A program made the translations under genes and the position numbers. Shown here in pieces: positions 45,024 through 53,781 of a stretch of 64,000 bases of DNA. Source of the stretch: Rodentibacter caecimuris (GTDB lineage: Bacteria > Pseudomonadota > Gammaproteobacteria > Enterobacterales > Pasteurellaceae); contig NZ_BBXJ01000001.1 of NCBI RefSeq assembly GCF_001019715.1, positions 496,001-560,000 on the forward strand, given 5' to 3'. Within the stretch, counting starts at the first letter, position 1. Every line of letters starts with the position of its first letter. The notes beneath the pieces are model-generated. The model saw only the letters and a program-made list of their open reading frames with translations, had not been told where the DNA came from and ran no database searches.

Positions 45024-45027
45024 GCCA

Positions 45028-45678
45028 ATGCGCCCGACTAAACGTCATTTTATCGAAGTCTCTGCCGCTTTAGCCAATGCGGCAGAAACCGAAGATTTAA
45101 GCCAATTTAGCGAATACGACAAAATGCTACGTTTGCTTGCCCGTCACAAAAAGGATTTGAAACAAATTCAATCCACGGTACGTAAAGCAGCGTTTAAAAA
45201 ACGTATTTTGCCGGATTATCTGCCTTGGATTGAAGGCGCATTATCTGCCGGAACAGGTAAACAAGATAATGTGGTGATGACGTGGTGCGTGTGGGCGATT
45301 GATTGTGGCGAATATCACCTTGCTTTAACCATTGCCGAATATGCTGTTTTTCACGATTTGCGACTGCCTGAACCGTTCAGCCGAACACTAGGCACGCTTA
45401 TCGCAGAAGAATTTGCCGACCAAGCCAAAGCGGCACAAGCGGCAAATCAACCTTTTGAAGTGACGTATTTGGAACAAGCCAATCGCATCACTGCCGATTG
45501 CGATATGCCGGACGAAAGCCGTGCCAGATTATTGCGTGAATTGGGCTTGCTTACTGCAGTAAAAAATCCCGAACAAGCCTTGCAATACCTTGAATCTGCC
45601 CTCGGTTTAGATCAGAAAATCGGCGTGAAAGGTGAAATTAAAAAACTCCGGAAACAATTAAACAAAACCGAAGAATAA
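45028..45678 (+). CDS. P2 gpM-like small terminase subunit (endonuclease)
   Basis: 216 residues from the ATG at 45028; upstream in-frame starts lie in gene N and are rejected. KDLKQIQSTVRKAAFKKRIL and NVVMTWCVWAIDCGEYHLAL are family features. It works with gpP to cut cos. An unusually long terminator-like hairpin follows. Confidence 0.9.
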   Translation: MRPTKRHFIEVSAALANAAETEDLSQFSEYDKMLRLLARHKKDLKQIQSTVRKAAFKKRILPDYLPWIEGALSAGTGKQDNVVMTWCVWAIDCGEYHLALTIAEYAVFHDLRLPEPFSRTLGTLIAEEFADQAKAAQAANQPFEVTYLEQANRITADCDMPDESRARLLRELGLLTAVKNPEQALQYLESALGLDQKIGVKGEIKKLRKQLNKTEE

Positions 45679-45708
45679 CGGTTTTTATACAGAGCAAACC
45701 ACGCAGCC

Positions 45709-45784
45709 GCGGGGCGGATTCAAAGTGCGGTCAAATTTACTTAAATTTACACCGCACTTGATGAATCCCCACCCCGCTTTTTTT
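45709..45784 (+). terminator. Long compound hairpin containing a paired uptake signal
   Basis: Outer arms GCGGGGCGGATTCA and GAATCCCCACCCCGC enclose AAGTGCGGT and ACCGCACTT, and seven T residues follow. It lies between M and L, so it may end or attenuate the head operon. Confidence 0.75.
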
Positions 45785-45797
45785 ATAGGTAAACACA

Positions 45798-46307
45798 ATG
45801 TCAGACGGTGCAATCTCAATCAAACTTGCCCCCGATTATGAAATGGGCGCAGTGCAAAAACAGGTCGAAACCTACCCTAACACCGATGATTTAATCACCA
45901 ATGAACCCTTTTTCCCTGATTTGTCGATGTCGCAATGTCGAAATCAAATGCGACTTGACGGCACAGTGACCGAATATCGATTAAAAGATTCATTAATTGA
46001 AGCGATGGCATCGGTCAATGAAGAATTAACCGAATTTCAACAGGAAAATGCGAAATACGCTCATTTGAAAAATATTCCTGCGCCGGTTATCAATGAAGAA
46101 AGCATCTTAGTGCAACGTTATCAACGTGCCGTCATTTGCCTTGCCGTTGCCAATTTATACGAACGCTATGCCAGCTACGACAGCACCCATGAGGGCGAAA
46201 AGAAAATGGAACAACTTAAAGACATCATCGACCAACTCCGCCGAGATGCCCGTTTTGCTATTAGCGATATGTTGAAACGCCGAAGAATTGACGTGGAGCT
46301 GATCTAA
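45798..46307 (+). CDS. P2 gpL-like head completion protein
   Basis: 169 residues. PFFPDLSMSQCRNQMRLDGT and AVICLAVANLYERYASYDST are typical. It closes the filled head. Its stop overlaps the start of the X gene. Confidence 0.9.
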   Translation: MSDGAISIKLAPDYEMGAVQKQVETYPNTDDLITNEPFFPDLSMSQCRNQMRLDGTVTEYRLKDSLIEAMASVNEELTEFQQENAKYAHLKNIPAPVINEESILVQRYQRAVICLAVANLYERYASYDSTHEGEKKMEQLKDIIDQLRRDARFAISDMLKRRRIDVELI

Positions 46308-46516
46308 TGAAAGTGCGAGCCCAACAAAATGACAATCTCGATGCCATTGTTTACCGCCATTTAGGCAAAAGCCAAGGCTATTTAGAAATCGCATGCGAAT
46401 TAAATCCGCACTTAATGCACTTACCCATTATTCCAATTGGAACAGAGGTGACATTACCCGAGCCTGACAACGAAAAAATCAGCGTTGCACAAGATACCTT
46501 GCAACTCTGGAGCTGA
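46307..46516 (+). CDS. P2 gpX-like tail protein
   Basis: 69 residues with a LysM-like fold: QQNDNLDAIVYRHLGKSQGY and LPIIPIGTEVTLPEP. A small tail protein essential in P2. Overlaps L by one base. Confidence 0.9.
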   Translation: MKVRAQQNDNLDAIVYRHLGKSQGYLEIACELNPHLMHLPIIPIGTEVTLPEPDNEKISVAQDTLQLWS

Positions 46517-46517
46517 T

Positions 46518-46745
46518 ATGCACGAAACAACCACTAAAACCGCCTACACGGGCGCATTCACAAGTTTTATTATGGGGCGCATTGCCGATATGTTCGCAAA
46601 TATTAATTGGGCCGATGTCGCATCTGTGGTCGGTATTGTCATCGCTGTCGCCACATTTCTGATTAATTGGTATTACAAGAAAAAAGATTTTGAATTAAGA
46701 AAATTAGAAGTAGAAGGAAAAATCAATGATAAGAAAAACCGCTAA
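46518..46745 (+). CDS. Phage holin (class with one or two helices)
   Basis: 75 residues from the ATG at 46518. A hydrophobic helix VASVVGIVIAVATFLINWYY is followed by a charged C-terminus (KKKDFELRKLEVEGK), typical of phage holins next to SAR endolysins. It opens or depolarises the membrane at lysis. The endolysin gene overlaps its end. Confidence 0.8.
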   Translation: MHETTTKTAYTGAFTSFIMGRIADMFANINWADVASVVGIVIAVATFLINWYYKKKDFELRKLEVEGKINDKKNR

Positions 46746-47253
46746 ATGGGCTTGCGGTATCACCGCCATTGTCGGTTTAACCCTCGCTTTATACGGCAAT
46801 GAGATCCGCACCTCGGAAAAAGGGGTATTACTAATTGGCAATGCGGAAGGTTGCCAACGAAAACCCTATCACTGCCCTTCTGATATTCTAACCTTTGGTA
46901 TCGGCACAACGGAAGCCGTAGAAAAAATCATCCCCAATAAAACTTATACCGATGAAGAAATCGCCCACGCTTTCGCCAAAGGGATTAAGCAAGCAGAAAA
47001 ATGTGTAAACACCTACGCCAACGGACAAGCTATGCCGCAAGGTGCGTTTGATGCGCTCACATCCATCACGTTCAATGTCGGGTGCGGAAAACTCAAAAAC
47101 AGCACGCTTTTTAAAATGGCAAGAAAAGGTTACAGCAAAGCTATGTGCGGTCAATTTGAACGTTGGATTTATGCCGGTGGCAAACCGCTGAAAGGCTTAA
47201 TCGAGCGCAGACAAAAGGAAAAAGCCCTATGTTTAACTTCCTTAACTTCCTAA
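46726..47253 (+). CDS. Endolysin, glycoside hydrolase 24 (SAR-type lysozyme)
   Basis: 175 residues. An N-terminal weakly hydrophobic segment (WACGITAIVGLTLALYG) fits a signal-anchor-release element. The catalytic Glu is in LIGNAEGCQRKPYHCPSDIL, with Thr in FGIGTTEAVE. The presence of several cysteines fits a disulfide-controlled SAR endolysin. It hydrolyses murein. The end overlaps the Rz-like gene. Confidence 0.9.
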   Translation: MIRKTAKWACGITAIVGLTLALYGNEIRTSEKGVLLIGNAEGCQRKPYHCPSDILTFGIGTTEAVEKIIPNKTYTDEEIAHAFAKGIKQAEKCVNTYANGQAMPQGAFDALTSITFNVGCGKLKNSTLFKMARKGYSKAMCGQFERWIYAGGKPLKGLIERRQKEKALCLTSLTS

Positions 47254-47588
47254 GTTCAAAAGAAAAATGGTTGTTATTAGTTGGCCCGCTACTACTCGTG
47301 CTGCTAATCCTATTTCAAGGTTGGCAGGCTAACCACTGGCACGCCGAAATGGTGAAAGAAGAACAGCTTAAAGCCAAATGGCAAGCCTCTTACATGGCAT
47401 TAAACGAACACGTGCAACAGTTTGCCGAACAACAAAAGCAATTGACCCAAGCCGTCAATGAATTAAAACAACAACAAACCCAGCAAACACAGGATTTAAA
47501 AAATGCACTTAAACAACATCAAACTTGGGCTGACAGCCCTATTCCTGACAGCGTGCGTGGCGTGCTCAACGGATCCGCAAGCCATTAA
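47229..47588 (+). CDS. Rz-like spanin subunit (inner membrane)
   Basis: 119 residues from ATG 47229. N-terminal membrane helix (WLLLVGPLLLVLLILFQGW) followed by a periplasmic coiled coil rich in Gln. Disrupts the outer membrane with Rz1. The Rz1 gene begins inside it in another frame. Confidence 0.8.
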   Translation: MFNFLNFLSSKEKWLLLVGPLLLVLLILFQGWQANHWHAEMVKEEQLKAKWQASYMALNEHVQQFAEQQKQLTQAVNELKQQQTQQTQDLKNALKQHQTWADSPIPDSVRGVLNGSASH

Positions 47589-47772
47589 ACAACCGATACT
47601 TTGTCCGCAAACGGCAGAGTGCGGTCAATTTTCGCCACAAATTCGCACCAACGGCGAACTGGCGGAAGCCTATCAACAGGCACAACACCGTTTAAATTTA
47701 TGCGTGGTTGAAAATCACAGCCTGAAACAATGTATTGATGAGTTTAATCAAAAGGAAAAAGCCAATGACTGA
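47503..47772 (+). CDS. Rz1-like spanin lipoprotein
   Basis: 89 residues. Signal peptide with lipobox-like LTACVAC followed by CSTDPQ; two candidate cysteines. It overlaps the Rz-like gene by 86 bases in the +1 frame, the usual nested arrangement. The Cys-rich tail is common in P2-type Rz1 proteins. Confidence 0.8.
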   Translation: MHLNNIKLGLTALFLTACVACSTDPQAIKQPILCPQTAECGQFSPQIRTNGELAEAYQQAQHRLNLCVVENHSLKQCIDEFNQKEKAND

Positions 47773-47980
47773 TCAATTTGACCGTGCACAACAATTAGAA
47801 GAAATGCACCGCGAAATCGCCCTTAAAAAACACCGCACTTTTAAAGCGGTCAGCCGCCTTTACTGCGAAGATTGCGATGGGCCCATTCCCGAAAAACGCC
47901 GCCAAACCATTCAGGGTGTCACCCGTTGCGTGACGTGCCAAGAAATTGAGGAAAAACGCCAACGGAATGTTAGAAAATGA
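47765..47980 (+). CDS. TraR/DksA-type zinc-finger protein
   Basis: 71 residues from ATG 47765. The four-cysteine finger CEDC...CVTC is complete (about residues 34-55), with IPEKRR between. Short TraR proteins bind RNA polymerase in the secondary channel and mimic DksA plus ppGpp; many P2-like phages carry one here. Overlaps both neighbours. Confidence 0.85.
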   Translation: MTDQFDRAQQLEEMHREIALKKHRTFKAVSRLYCEDCDGPIPEKRRQTIQGVTRCVTCQEIEEKRQRNVRK

Positions 47981-48444
47981 AAAAGCCCAACCAACTGCGC
48001 AAAATCCTTGAGCAAAGTTTGCCGGATTTTATTGAAAATCCCGACAAATTACAGCTCTACACGGATGGCGGACAAATCATCGCTACCGGAGCAAGCTCAT
48101 TTAGTTTTGAATATCGCTACACACTGAACATCATTGTGACCGATTATGCCGGTGACATTGCTTCATTGGTTGTGCCGATGATTGCCTATCTACGCACCAA
48201 TCAACCGGAAATCTTTGAAAATCCCCAACTGCGTGAAAATGCCTTCAAGTTTCAGGTGGATTACAACAATAACGACACCGCAGACATCAGTTTTGAAATC
48301 AAACTCACCGAGCGTGTGATCTCAAAAAAAGACGGCGACAGCGTGCAACTGAATTATGCAAAAGAACCGGTACTTGAGGATCCACGCTTGGTAAAAGTTT
48401 ATTTGCAGACTTGGGATAATTTGATTTTTGAGGGTAAAGCATGA
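47977..48444 (+). CDS. P2 gpR-like tail completion protein
   Basis: 155 residues. NQLRKILEQSLPDFIENPDK and YRYTLNIIVTDYAGDIASLV are typical of gpR. It joins tail to head. ATGA overlap with the zinc-finger gene and with S. Confidence 0.9.
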   Translation: MKKPNQLRKILEQSLPDFIENPDKLQLYTDGGQIIATGASSFSFEYRYTLNIIVTDYAGDIASLVVPMIAYLRTNQPEIFENPQLRENAFKFQVDYNNNDTADISFEIKLTERVISKKDGDSVQLNYAKEPVLEDPRLVKVYLQTWDNLIFEGKA

Positions 48445-48914
48445 TGAAAGACAACATTCAACAAGTCAAACTCGCTTTTGCCGAACTGTTGAAAAATATT
48501 AGTAAACCACGCCGACGTTTACTCTATCAACAAATTGGTCGGGAGCTTGCTCGGAATCAAAGAAGAAGGATTAAAGCGCAACAAAATCCCGATGGTTCAA
48601 ATTATGCTCCTAGAAAACCCCGAAAACAATTTGGTAAGAAAAAAGGGCGAATTAAACGTCAATTAATGTTTAGAAAGCTCGCTATGCCCGCACATATGAA
48701 ATTACGTTATGGACAAGATGAAATTTTGTTAGGTTTTTATGGGGGAGATGCAGTTATCGCTTCTGTTCACCAATACGGATTACAGAGTAGCCCATCTAAA
48801 CATAAAGCGTTCAAAGTGAAATACGCCCAGCGTGAATTGCTAGGCTTTAATGATGAAGATATTGAGATGATTAAACGCTTTGTTATAAAAGCTATTGCAG
48901 AAGGGATTAATTAA
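48441..48914 (+). CDS. P2 gpS-like tail completion protein
   Basis: 157 residues, basic, with QIGRELARNQRRRIKAQQNP and a phage virion morphogenesis pattern. Two ATGs stand in tandem at the start. It ends opposite the reverse-strand membrane gene. Confidence 0.88.
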   Translation: MMKDNIQQVKLAFAELLKNISKPRRRLLYQQIGRELARNQRRRIKAQQNPDGSNYAPRKPRKQFGKKKGRIKRQLMFRKLAMPAHMKLRYGQDEILLGFYGGDAVIASVHQYGLQSSPSKHKAFKVKYAQRELLGFNDEDIEMIKRFVIKAIAEGIN

Positions 48915-49210
48915 CTTAGTTTTTGATTGAGGCGATCAAGGTGTTTATTTAACCAATTAACGATATACAAAAGAATAGTTGCCGCTGCATAAAAAAGAAC
49001 GGCACAAAGCGCATAAATAAACCAATCGCTTAAATAAAAAAGCGGGGCTAGAGCCAATACTATAGCAGCTAACGTGATATACCAAAACCGCATAGCAAGA
49101 CCAAATACTACTATAGCTAGATAACCAATAGTGACAACACCACTGATAGCCATAGCAATAATAGCAGGCAATCCAAACACAAGTAACAGTAAGGTTAGGA
49201 TAAGTTCCAT
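48911..49210 (-). CDS. Reverse-strand membrane protein (moron)
   Basis: 99 residues from the ATG at 49210, chosen for the strong AAGGAG 7 bases upstream; an in-frame start at 49264 is less likely. About four membrane helices and a short charged C-terminus (NKHLDRLNQKLS). It is inserted against the direction of the tail genes between S and the tape measure. Location and orientation suggest expression in the lysogen, for example superinfection exclusion; the family is not recognised. Confidence 0.6.
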   Translation of the reverse strand: MELILTLLLLVFGLPAIIAMAISGVVTIGYLAIVVFGLAMRFWYITLAAIVLALAPLFYLSDWFIYALCAVLFYAAATILLYIVNWLNKHLDRLNQKLS

Positions 49211-49281
49211 GGCATTCTCCTTAGTAGATATTTTCATTTTTGAAAAATAATCAAACTTTGTCAATATAAAGAGTATAAAAA

Positions 49282-52179
49282 ATGAATAAATTAGCCATTC
49301 AAGTCACCCTAAATGCGATTGATAAATTAACTGCGCCCTTTCGCAATGCCTCTAAAGAGGCGCAAAAGCTCGCTCAATCACTTAATCAAACCAAAACAGC
49401 AAAGAAAGGTTTAGAAGATCAGCAAAAATTAATTAATAGTTTTACTGCGCTAAAACAATCAGTCAGTCAAAATAAACAAGCATTGACGGAAGCGCAAAAG
49501 AAAGCACAAGATTTAGCGAAACAATTTAATGCGACGAGTAATCCAACCAAAAAACTAAAACGAGAATTTGAAAATGCAAAACGTGCAATCACCCAATTGA
49601 AACAAGCGCAAATTGCCGAAAATAATAAACTCAATCAAGCTCGCCGTGCATTATCTGAAGCTGGTATAAGTACAAAAAACTTGTCACAGTCACAAAGGGA
49701 ACTAAAAAGAAAAATAGAAGCGGCTAATCAATCTATTCAAAAGCAAGAACAGCGGCTACAAAAATTAAATCAACGTACCAAAGAACAAGCCCGTTATCAA
49801 AAACAAGTGCAAAAATTAAAATCAGGCAGTGATTTTGCTGCAGGTTTTGGTATGCGTGCTATGGCTCACGGTGGCGCTGTATTGGGAAGTGGTTCATTGA
49901 TGATGAAACCCGCCCTTGAATTTGAACAAGAGTTTTCCAATGTGCAGGCTTTAGCTCGATTAGATAAAACCAAAGATGCCGAAAAAATTAAGCAATTAAG
50001 AGATCAAGCGATTCAACTTGGCGCAACCACCTCATTTACCTCAAGAGATGTTGCTGCAGGGCAAGGTTATTTAGCTATGGCTGGGTTTAATGATAAACAA
50101 ATTTTAGACTCTATGCCTGCCGTGTTAAATATGACTAAAGCAGCTGGAATGGAAATGGGACGGGTTGCAGATATTAGTTCGGATATTTCATCCGGGTTTA
50201 AAATTCCTGCAGCAGAAATGAATCGTGTCGCCGATGTGCTAACTCTCACGTTCACCTCAAGTAATACCAACCTTGAATTATTGGGTGAAACGATGAAATA
50301 TCTTGGCCCTATTGCTGCGAGTACCGGGCAGGATTTTGAAACAATGTCAGCTATGGTGGGGTTATTAGGTAATGTAGGGATTAAAGGTTCTCAAGCCGGT
50401 ACATCTCTACGTTCCGCTATGTTACGCCTTGCAGGGCCGCCAAAACAAGCTGCAAAAGCAATGAAAAAATTAGGTTTATCCGCAAAAGATAGCAAAGGCA
50501 ACATGCGGGCATTAACCGATATTCTTGTCGATGTGGAAAAGAAAACGGCTAAGATGGGATCTGCGGACAAAATGGCCTATTACAAAGCTATTTTTGGTGC
50601 AGAAGCCGCAACAGCAATGGTAGAACTGGTTAAACAAGCCGGAATTAATGGCATTCAAGAAATGAGTGATAAGCTCCAAAGCGCTGCCGGCACAGCAGAA
50701 AAAGTAGCAGAAACCATGGCAGATAATGTTATGGGGGATCTTAAAAATCTGCAAAGTGCGAGTGAAGCTCTTACTATTTCTATCTTTGATGAAACATCAG
50801 ATAGCCTACGGGAACTCATTCAACAATCAACTCAATTTTTACGCACCGCAAATCAATGGATAAAAGCTAATCCACAACTTGCCGCAAGCATTACTAAGTG
50901 GGTTGCAGGAATTAGTGCCGGATTAGTCGCCGTAGGCGCATTAAGTTTAGTTTTTAGTTACTTATTATATCCTGTTGGACGTGCTATTTTATTTTTCAAT
51001 AAATTTACCGGTGCAAGTAAATTATTAAATCTCGTTTTATTTAATTCTGATAATAAATTTAAATTACTTAATAAATCCTTATTTTCCAGCAAAACAACAT
51101 TCAATGGAGCCTCTTATGCAGGACGGCAATTTTTATCATTGATAAAATTAATACCAGCAAAATTCCTTGCCATATTGAGTAAAATGAAATCCCTTTCTTT
51201 TTGGCTGAACGGATTAAAAATGCTTGCTCGTGTAGCACTCTCACCGTTGCGTTTGGCATTGGTAGGAATCGGTTCTATATTAAGTTTCTTGCTATCGCCG
51301 ATTGGCTTACTCACCGCCGCTTTTGTAGCTGCCGGTGTTTATATCTACCGAAATTGGGAAAAAGTGCGGGCATTTTTTGGTGGCTTTTGGGAAGGATTAA
51401 AATCCGGTCTCGCCCCTGTCATTGAAAAATTCAAACCATTGGGCGATCTGTTTGGTGTTGTGGTCGGTTGGATTGAAAAAGCAGTAAAATGGTTTACTGA
51501 TTTACTCTCACCGGTTCAAAGCACCAGAGATGATCTAGATGCCGCCGCAAGTGCCGGTAAAAAATTTGGTGAATGGCTTGCTGCAGGGATTGATTTAGTC
51601 ACTAAACCGTTGCAATGGGTGATGGATAGTATCAAGTGGGTTGTTGATAATATGCCAAGTGTAGATAAAATCGCTACAACGCTTGTATCTAAAGAGCATG
51701 CTGCACAACTCGAAAAAACGGCAAATATGGCGAATTATATGGGCATGGAAGAGTTTATCCCCTCGCCCCCAAAAGTACCAAATGTAAACAAATGGTCAGG
51801 TGGTTATGCAGGCAACGGTGGAAAATATGAGCCTAAAGGCATTTTCCACGGTGGCGAATATGTGATGACAAAAGAAGCCACGTCACGCCTTGGCATTCAC
51901 ACCCTAAACGCCCTCAATTACGGCAAACAAGCCTTGATTGCAGGTGGGTTAGGCATCAGTGTCGCCACAGCCGCACCGGTGCAAGTAGATCAACGACCGC
52001 CAATTTCGGCACGCCCTGTTGCAACACAGGTTGCACAGCCGATGAATGTGCAAATCACCATCAATGCTGCCCCGGGCATGAATGAAAAAGATATTGGACG
52101 CATTATTGAACAAAAATTTAGGCAAATCCAAAACCAAGAACAAGCACGTTCACGGAGCATTTTACGAGATCGTGTTTAA
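49282..52179 (+). CDS. Tail tape measure protein (P2 gpT-like)
   Basis: 965 residues. A coiled-coil N-terminus (about 1-180) is followed by the TP901-type core (GFGMRAMAHGGAVLGSGSLM, RDQAIQLGATTSFTSRDVAA, GNVGIKGSQAGTSLRSAMLR) and hydrophobic segments (about 530-700). It sets tail length. In P2 it lies after E/E'; here it lies between S and V, a rearranged position. Confidence 0.92.
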   Translation: MNKLAIQVTLNAIDKLTAPFRNASKEAQKLAQSLNQTKTAKKGLEDQQKLINSFTALKQSVSQNKQALTEAQKKAQDLAKQFNATSNPTKKLKREFENAKRAITQLKQAQIAENNKLNQARRALSEAGISTKNLSQSQRELKRKIEAANQSIQKQEQRLQKLNQRTKEQARYQKQVQKLKSGSDFAAGFGMRAMAHGGAVLGSGSLMMKPALEFEQEFSNVQALARLDKTKDAEKIKQLRDQAIQLGATTSFTSRDVAAGQGYLAMAGFNDKQILDSMPAVLNMTKAAGMEMGRVADISSDISSGFKIPAAEMNRVADVLTLTFTSSNTNLELLGETMKYLGPIAASTGQDFETMSAMVGLLGNVGIKGSQAGTSLRSAMLRLAGPPKQAAKAMKKLGLSAKDSKGNMRALTDILVDVEKKTAKMGSADKMAYYKAIFGAEAATAMVELVKQAGINGIQEMSDKLQSAAGTAEKVAETMADNVMGDLKNLQSASEALTISIFDETSDSLRELIQQSTQFLRTANQWIKANPQLAASITKWVAGISAGLVAVGALSLVFSYLLYPVGRAILFFNKFTGASKLLNLVLFNSDNKFKLLNKSLFSSKTTFNGASYAGRQFLSLIKLIPAKFLAILSKMKSLSFWLNGLKMLARVALSPLRLALVGIGSILSFLLSPIGLLTAAFVAAGVYIYRNWEKVRAFFGGFWEGLKSGLAPVIEKFKPLGDLFGVVVGWIEKAVKWFTDLLSPVQSTRDDLDAAASAGKKFGEWLAAGIDLVTKPLQWVMDSIKWVVDNMPSVDKIATTLVSKEHAAQLEKTANMANYMGMEEFIPSPPKVPNVNKWSGGYAGNGGKYEPKGIFHGGEYVMTKEATSRLGIHTLNALNYGKQALIAGGLGISVATAAPVQVDQRPPISARPVATQVAQPMNVQITINAAPGMNEKDIGRIIEQKFRQIQNQEQARSRSILRDRV

Positions 52180-52181
52180 CC

Positions 52182-52203
52182 AAAGGGCGAAAGCCCTTTT
52201 TTG
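52182..52203 (+). terminator. Terminator after the tape measure gene
   Basis: AAAGGGC/GCCCTTT around GAAA with a T run, 2 bases after the stop. Confidence 0.88.
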
Positions 52204-52261
52204 TTTGATTAAAAAAATAACTCGCGTTATAGTAGGGGCATTACCCATAGGAGTGTGAAAA

Positions 52262-52441
52262 ATGTTTAAAGAAAAAGGCTATGATGAATTTCTAGTGGCA
52301 AGTATTAAACGTGGTGAAGAAGATGTTGCGGCAGGGCGTGTCTTTACTTTAGAACAAACCAAAGCACATCTACAAAAAACGATCGAACAAAAAGCACAGG
52401 AGCTTGAAGCAGCCGAACGTGAAATGTTGATTTATGGCTAA
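52262..52441 (+). CDS. Antitoxin partner of the ParE-type toxin
   Basis: 59 residues (KEKGYDEFLVASIKRGEEDV, VFTLEQTKAHLQKTIEQKAQ). A ribosome binding site AGGAG lies upstream. The toxin gene starts 8 bases before its stop, the standard coupling of antitoxin-first modules. The sequence suggests an N-terminal dimerising part and a C-terminal helix that would wrap the toxin. Confidence 0.7.
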   Translation: MFKEKGYDEFLVASIKRGEEDVAAGRVFTLEQTKAHLQKTIEQKAQELEAAEREMLIYG

Positions 52442-52718
52442 TATCATTTTTACCCAAGAAGCCGACCGCAACTTAAATGAAATTGTTGCCAACGTGATTG
52501 AATATACGGGTTATGAGGTCAGTGGAATTAAATTAGCCAATGATATTTTAGCTAAAATTGATGTTATCGCCTATATGCCTGCCGCTGCTGGTAGAATTAT
52601 TCAGGATAACCGCCGTGAGGCATTCTGTCGTGGTTATCGTATTGTTTATGATATTGTCGGAAATGAGGTCTATATTCAAACCATTATCCACTCCCGCCGA
52701 TTATATCCTCGTCCATAA
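52434..52718 (+). CDS. RelE/ParE-superfamily toxin
   Basis: 94 residues. IIFTQEADRNLNEIVANVIE, REAFCRGYRIVYDIVGNEVY and IHSRRLYPRP match the ParE plan. ParE proteins poison gyrase, RelE relatives cut mRNA at the ribosome; the sequence is nearer ParE. It is inserted between tape measure and V with its own terminator on each side, as a cargo module. Confidence 0.82.
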   Translation: MANIIFTQEADRNLNEIVANVIEYTGYEVSGIKLANDILAKIDVIAYMPAAAGRIIQDNRREAFCRGYRIVYDIVGNEVYIQTIIHSRRLYPRP

Positions 52719-52738
52719 TTCTTTTTGAATTATCTATG

Positions 52739-52765
52739 AAAGCAAGTCTGATGACTTGCTTTTTT
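52739..52765 (+). terminator. Terminator of the toxin-antitoxin module
   Basis: AAAGCAAGTC/GACTTGCTTT around TGAT and a T run, 20 bases after the toxin stop. Confidence 0.88.
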
Positions 52766-52855
52766 GTTACACCAAAATCCACACTTCCCCACCCTCGCAT
52801 TTATCCCCCATCTCGCCAACAATAACGCTATTTATTACAACTGAAAAAAGGCTTT

Positions 52856-53446
52856 ATGTCCGCCGAGTTCAACCGCCGATTAGATAACCTTATTCGCTTT
52901 GGCACCATTGACGAAGTTGATTACACAACAGCCCGTGTACGGGTAAAGAGCGGTCAAATTTTGACGGATTTTTTACCTTTTATTACGCTCCGTGCCGGCA
53001 CAACAAAAACGTGGTCGCCCCCTACTGTGGGTGAGCAATGTGTGATTTTGGCGGCAAGCGGAGAATTTACTACGGCTTGCGTATTGGTTGGGCTTTACAC
53101 GCAAAACAGCCCAAGCCACTCCCCTGATTTACACATTATTCAATTCGCCGATGATGCAACCATTGAATACAACCAAGTAAGCGGGAGATTGAACGTTGTA
53201 GGGATTAAATCCGCCTTTATCAATGCCAGTGAACAAATAGATATTTTTTGCCCCACAGTAAACATCAAAGGCAATGTCAATATTAATGGTTCACTTTCTA
53301 CAAGCGGTACCAGCACCACAAAAGGCAATATCAGTACACAAGGCAGCGTAACGGCAAGCGGTGATATTAAAGGCGGCAGTATTAGCCTACAAAACCATAA
53401 ACACCTTGAACAAGGTGACGGACAAGAAACGAGCAAAGCAAGATGA
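52856..53446 (+). CDS. P2 gpV-like baseplate assembly/spike protein
   Basis: 196 residues. N-terminal OB-fold part (RVRVKSGQILTDFLPFITLR, WSPPTVGEQCVILAASGEF) and a C-terminal repetitive beta-helix tip (INASEQIDIFCPTVNIKGNV, ISTQGSVTASGDI). It pierces the outer membrane. ATGA overlap with W. Confidence 0.93.
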   Translation: MSAEFNRRLDNLIRFGTIDEVDYTTARVRVKSGQILTDFLPFITLRAGTTKTWSPPTVGEQCVILAASGEFTTACVLVGLYTQNSPSHSPDLHIIQFADDATIEYNQVSGRLNVVGIKSAFINASEQIDIFCPTVNIKGNVNINGSLSTSGTSTTKGNISTQGSVTASGDIKGGSISLQNHKHLEQGDGQETSKAR

Positions 53447-53781
53447 ACAGATTCACAGGCGAACGATTAGCGGACGAATCCACCCACATCAAACAGTCTA
53501 TTGCAGATATTTTACTCACCCCCATTGGCTCACGTATCCAACGGCGGGAATATGGCAGCCTAATTCCTATGCTGATTGACCGCCCGATTAGTCGCATTCT
53601 TATGCTACAACTTGCCGCTTGTGCGGTGACGGCGATTAACCGTTGGGAACCCCGTGTACAAATTACCCAATTTAAACCGCAACTGACAGAGCAAGGTATT
53701 ACCGCCAGTTATGTAGTACGTTATCGCAAAAATAATCAAGAAATTCGTAATGAACAACTCTTACTCGGTGGCAAACAATGA
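53443..53781 (+). CDS. P2 gpW-like baseplate protein (gp25 family)
   Basis: 112 residues; ESTHIKQSIADILLTPIGSR and IQRREYGSLIPMLID are the lysozyme-like gp25 family signature. A baseplate wedge component. Overlaps V and J. Confidence 0.93.
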   Translation: MNRFTGERLADESTHIKQSIADILLTPIGSRIQRREYGSLIPMLIDRPISRILMLQLAACAVTAINRWEPRVQITQFKPQLTEQGITASYVVRYRKNNQEIRNEQLLLGGKQ

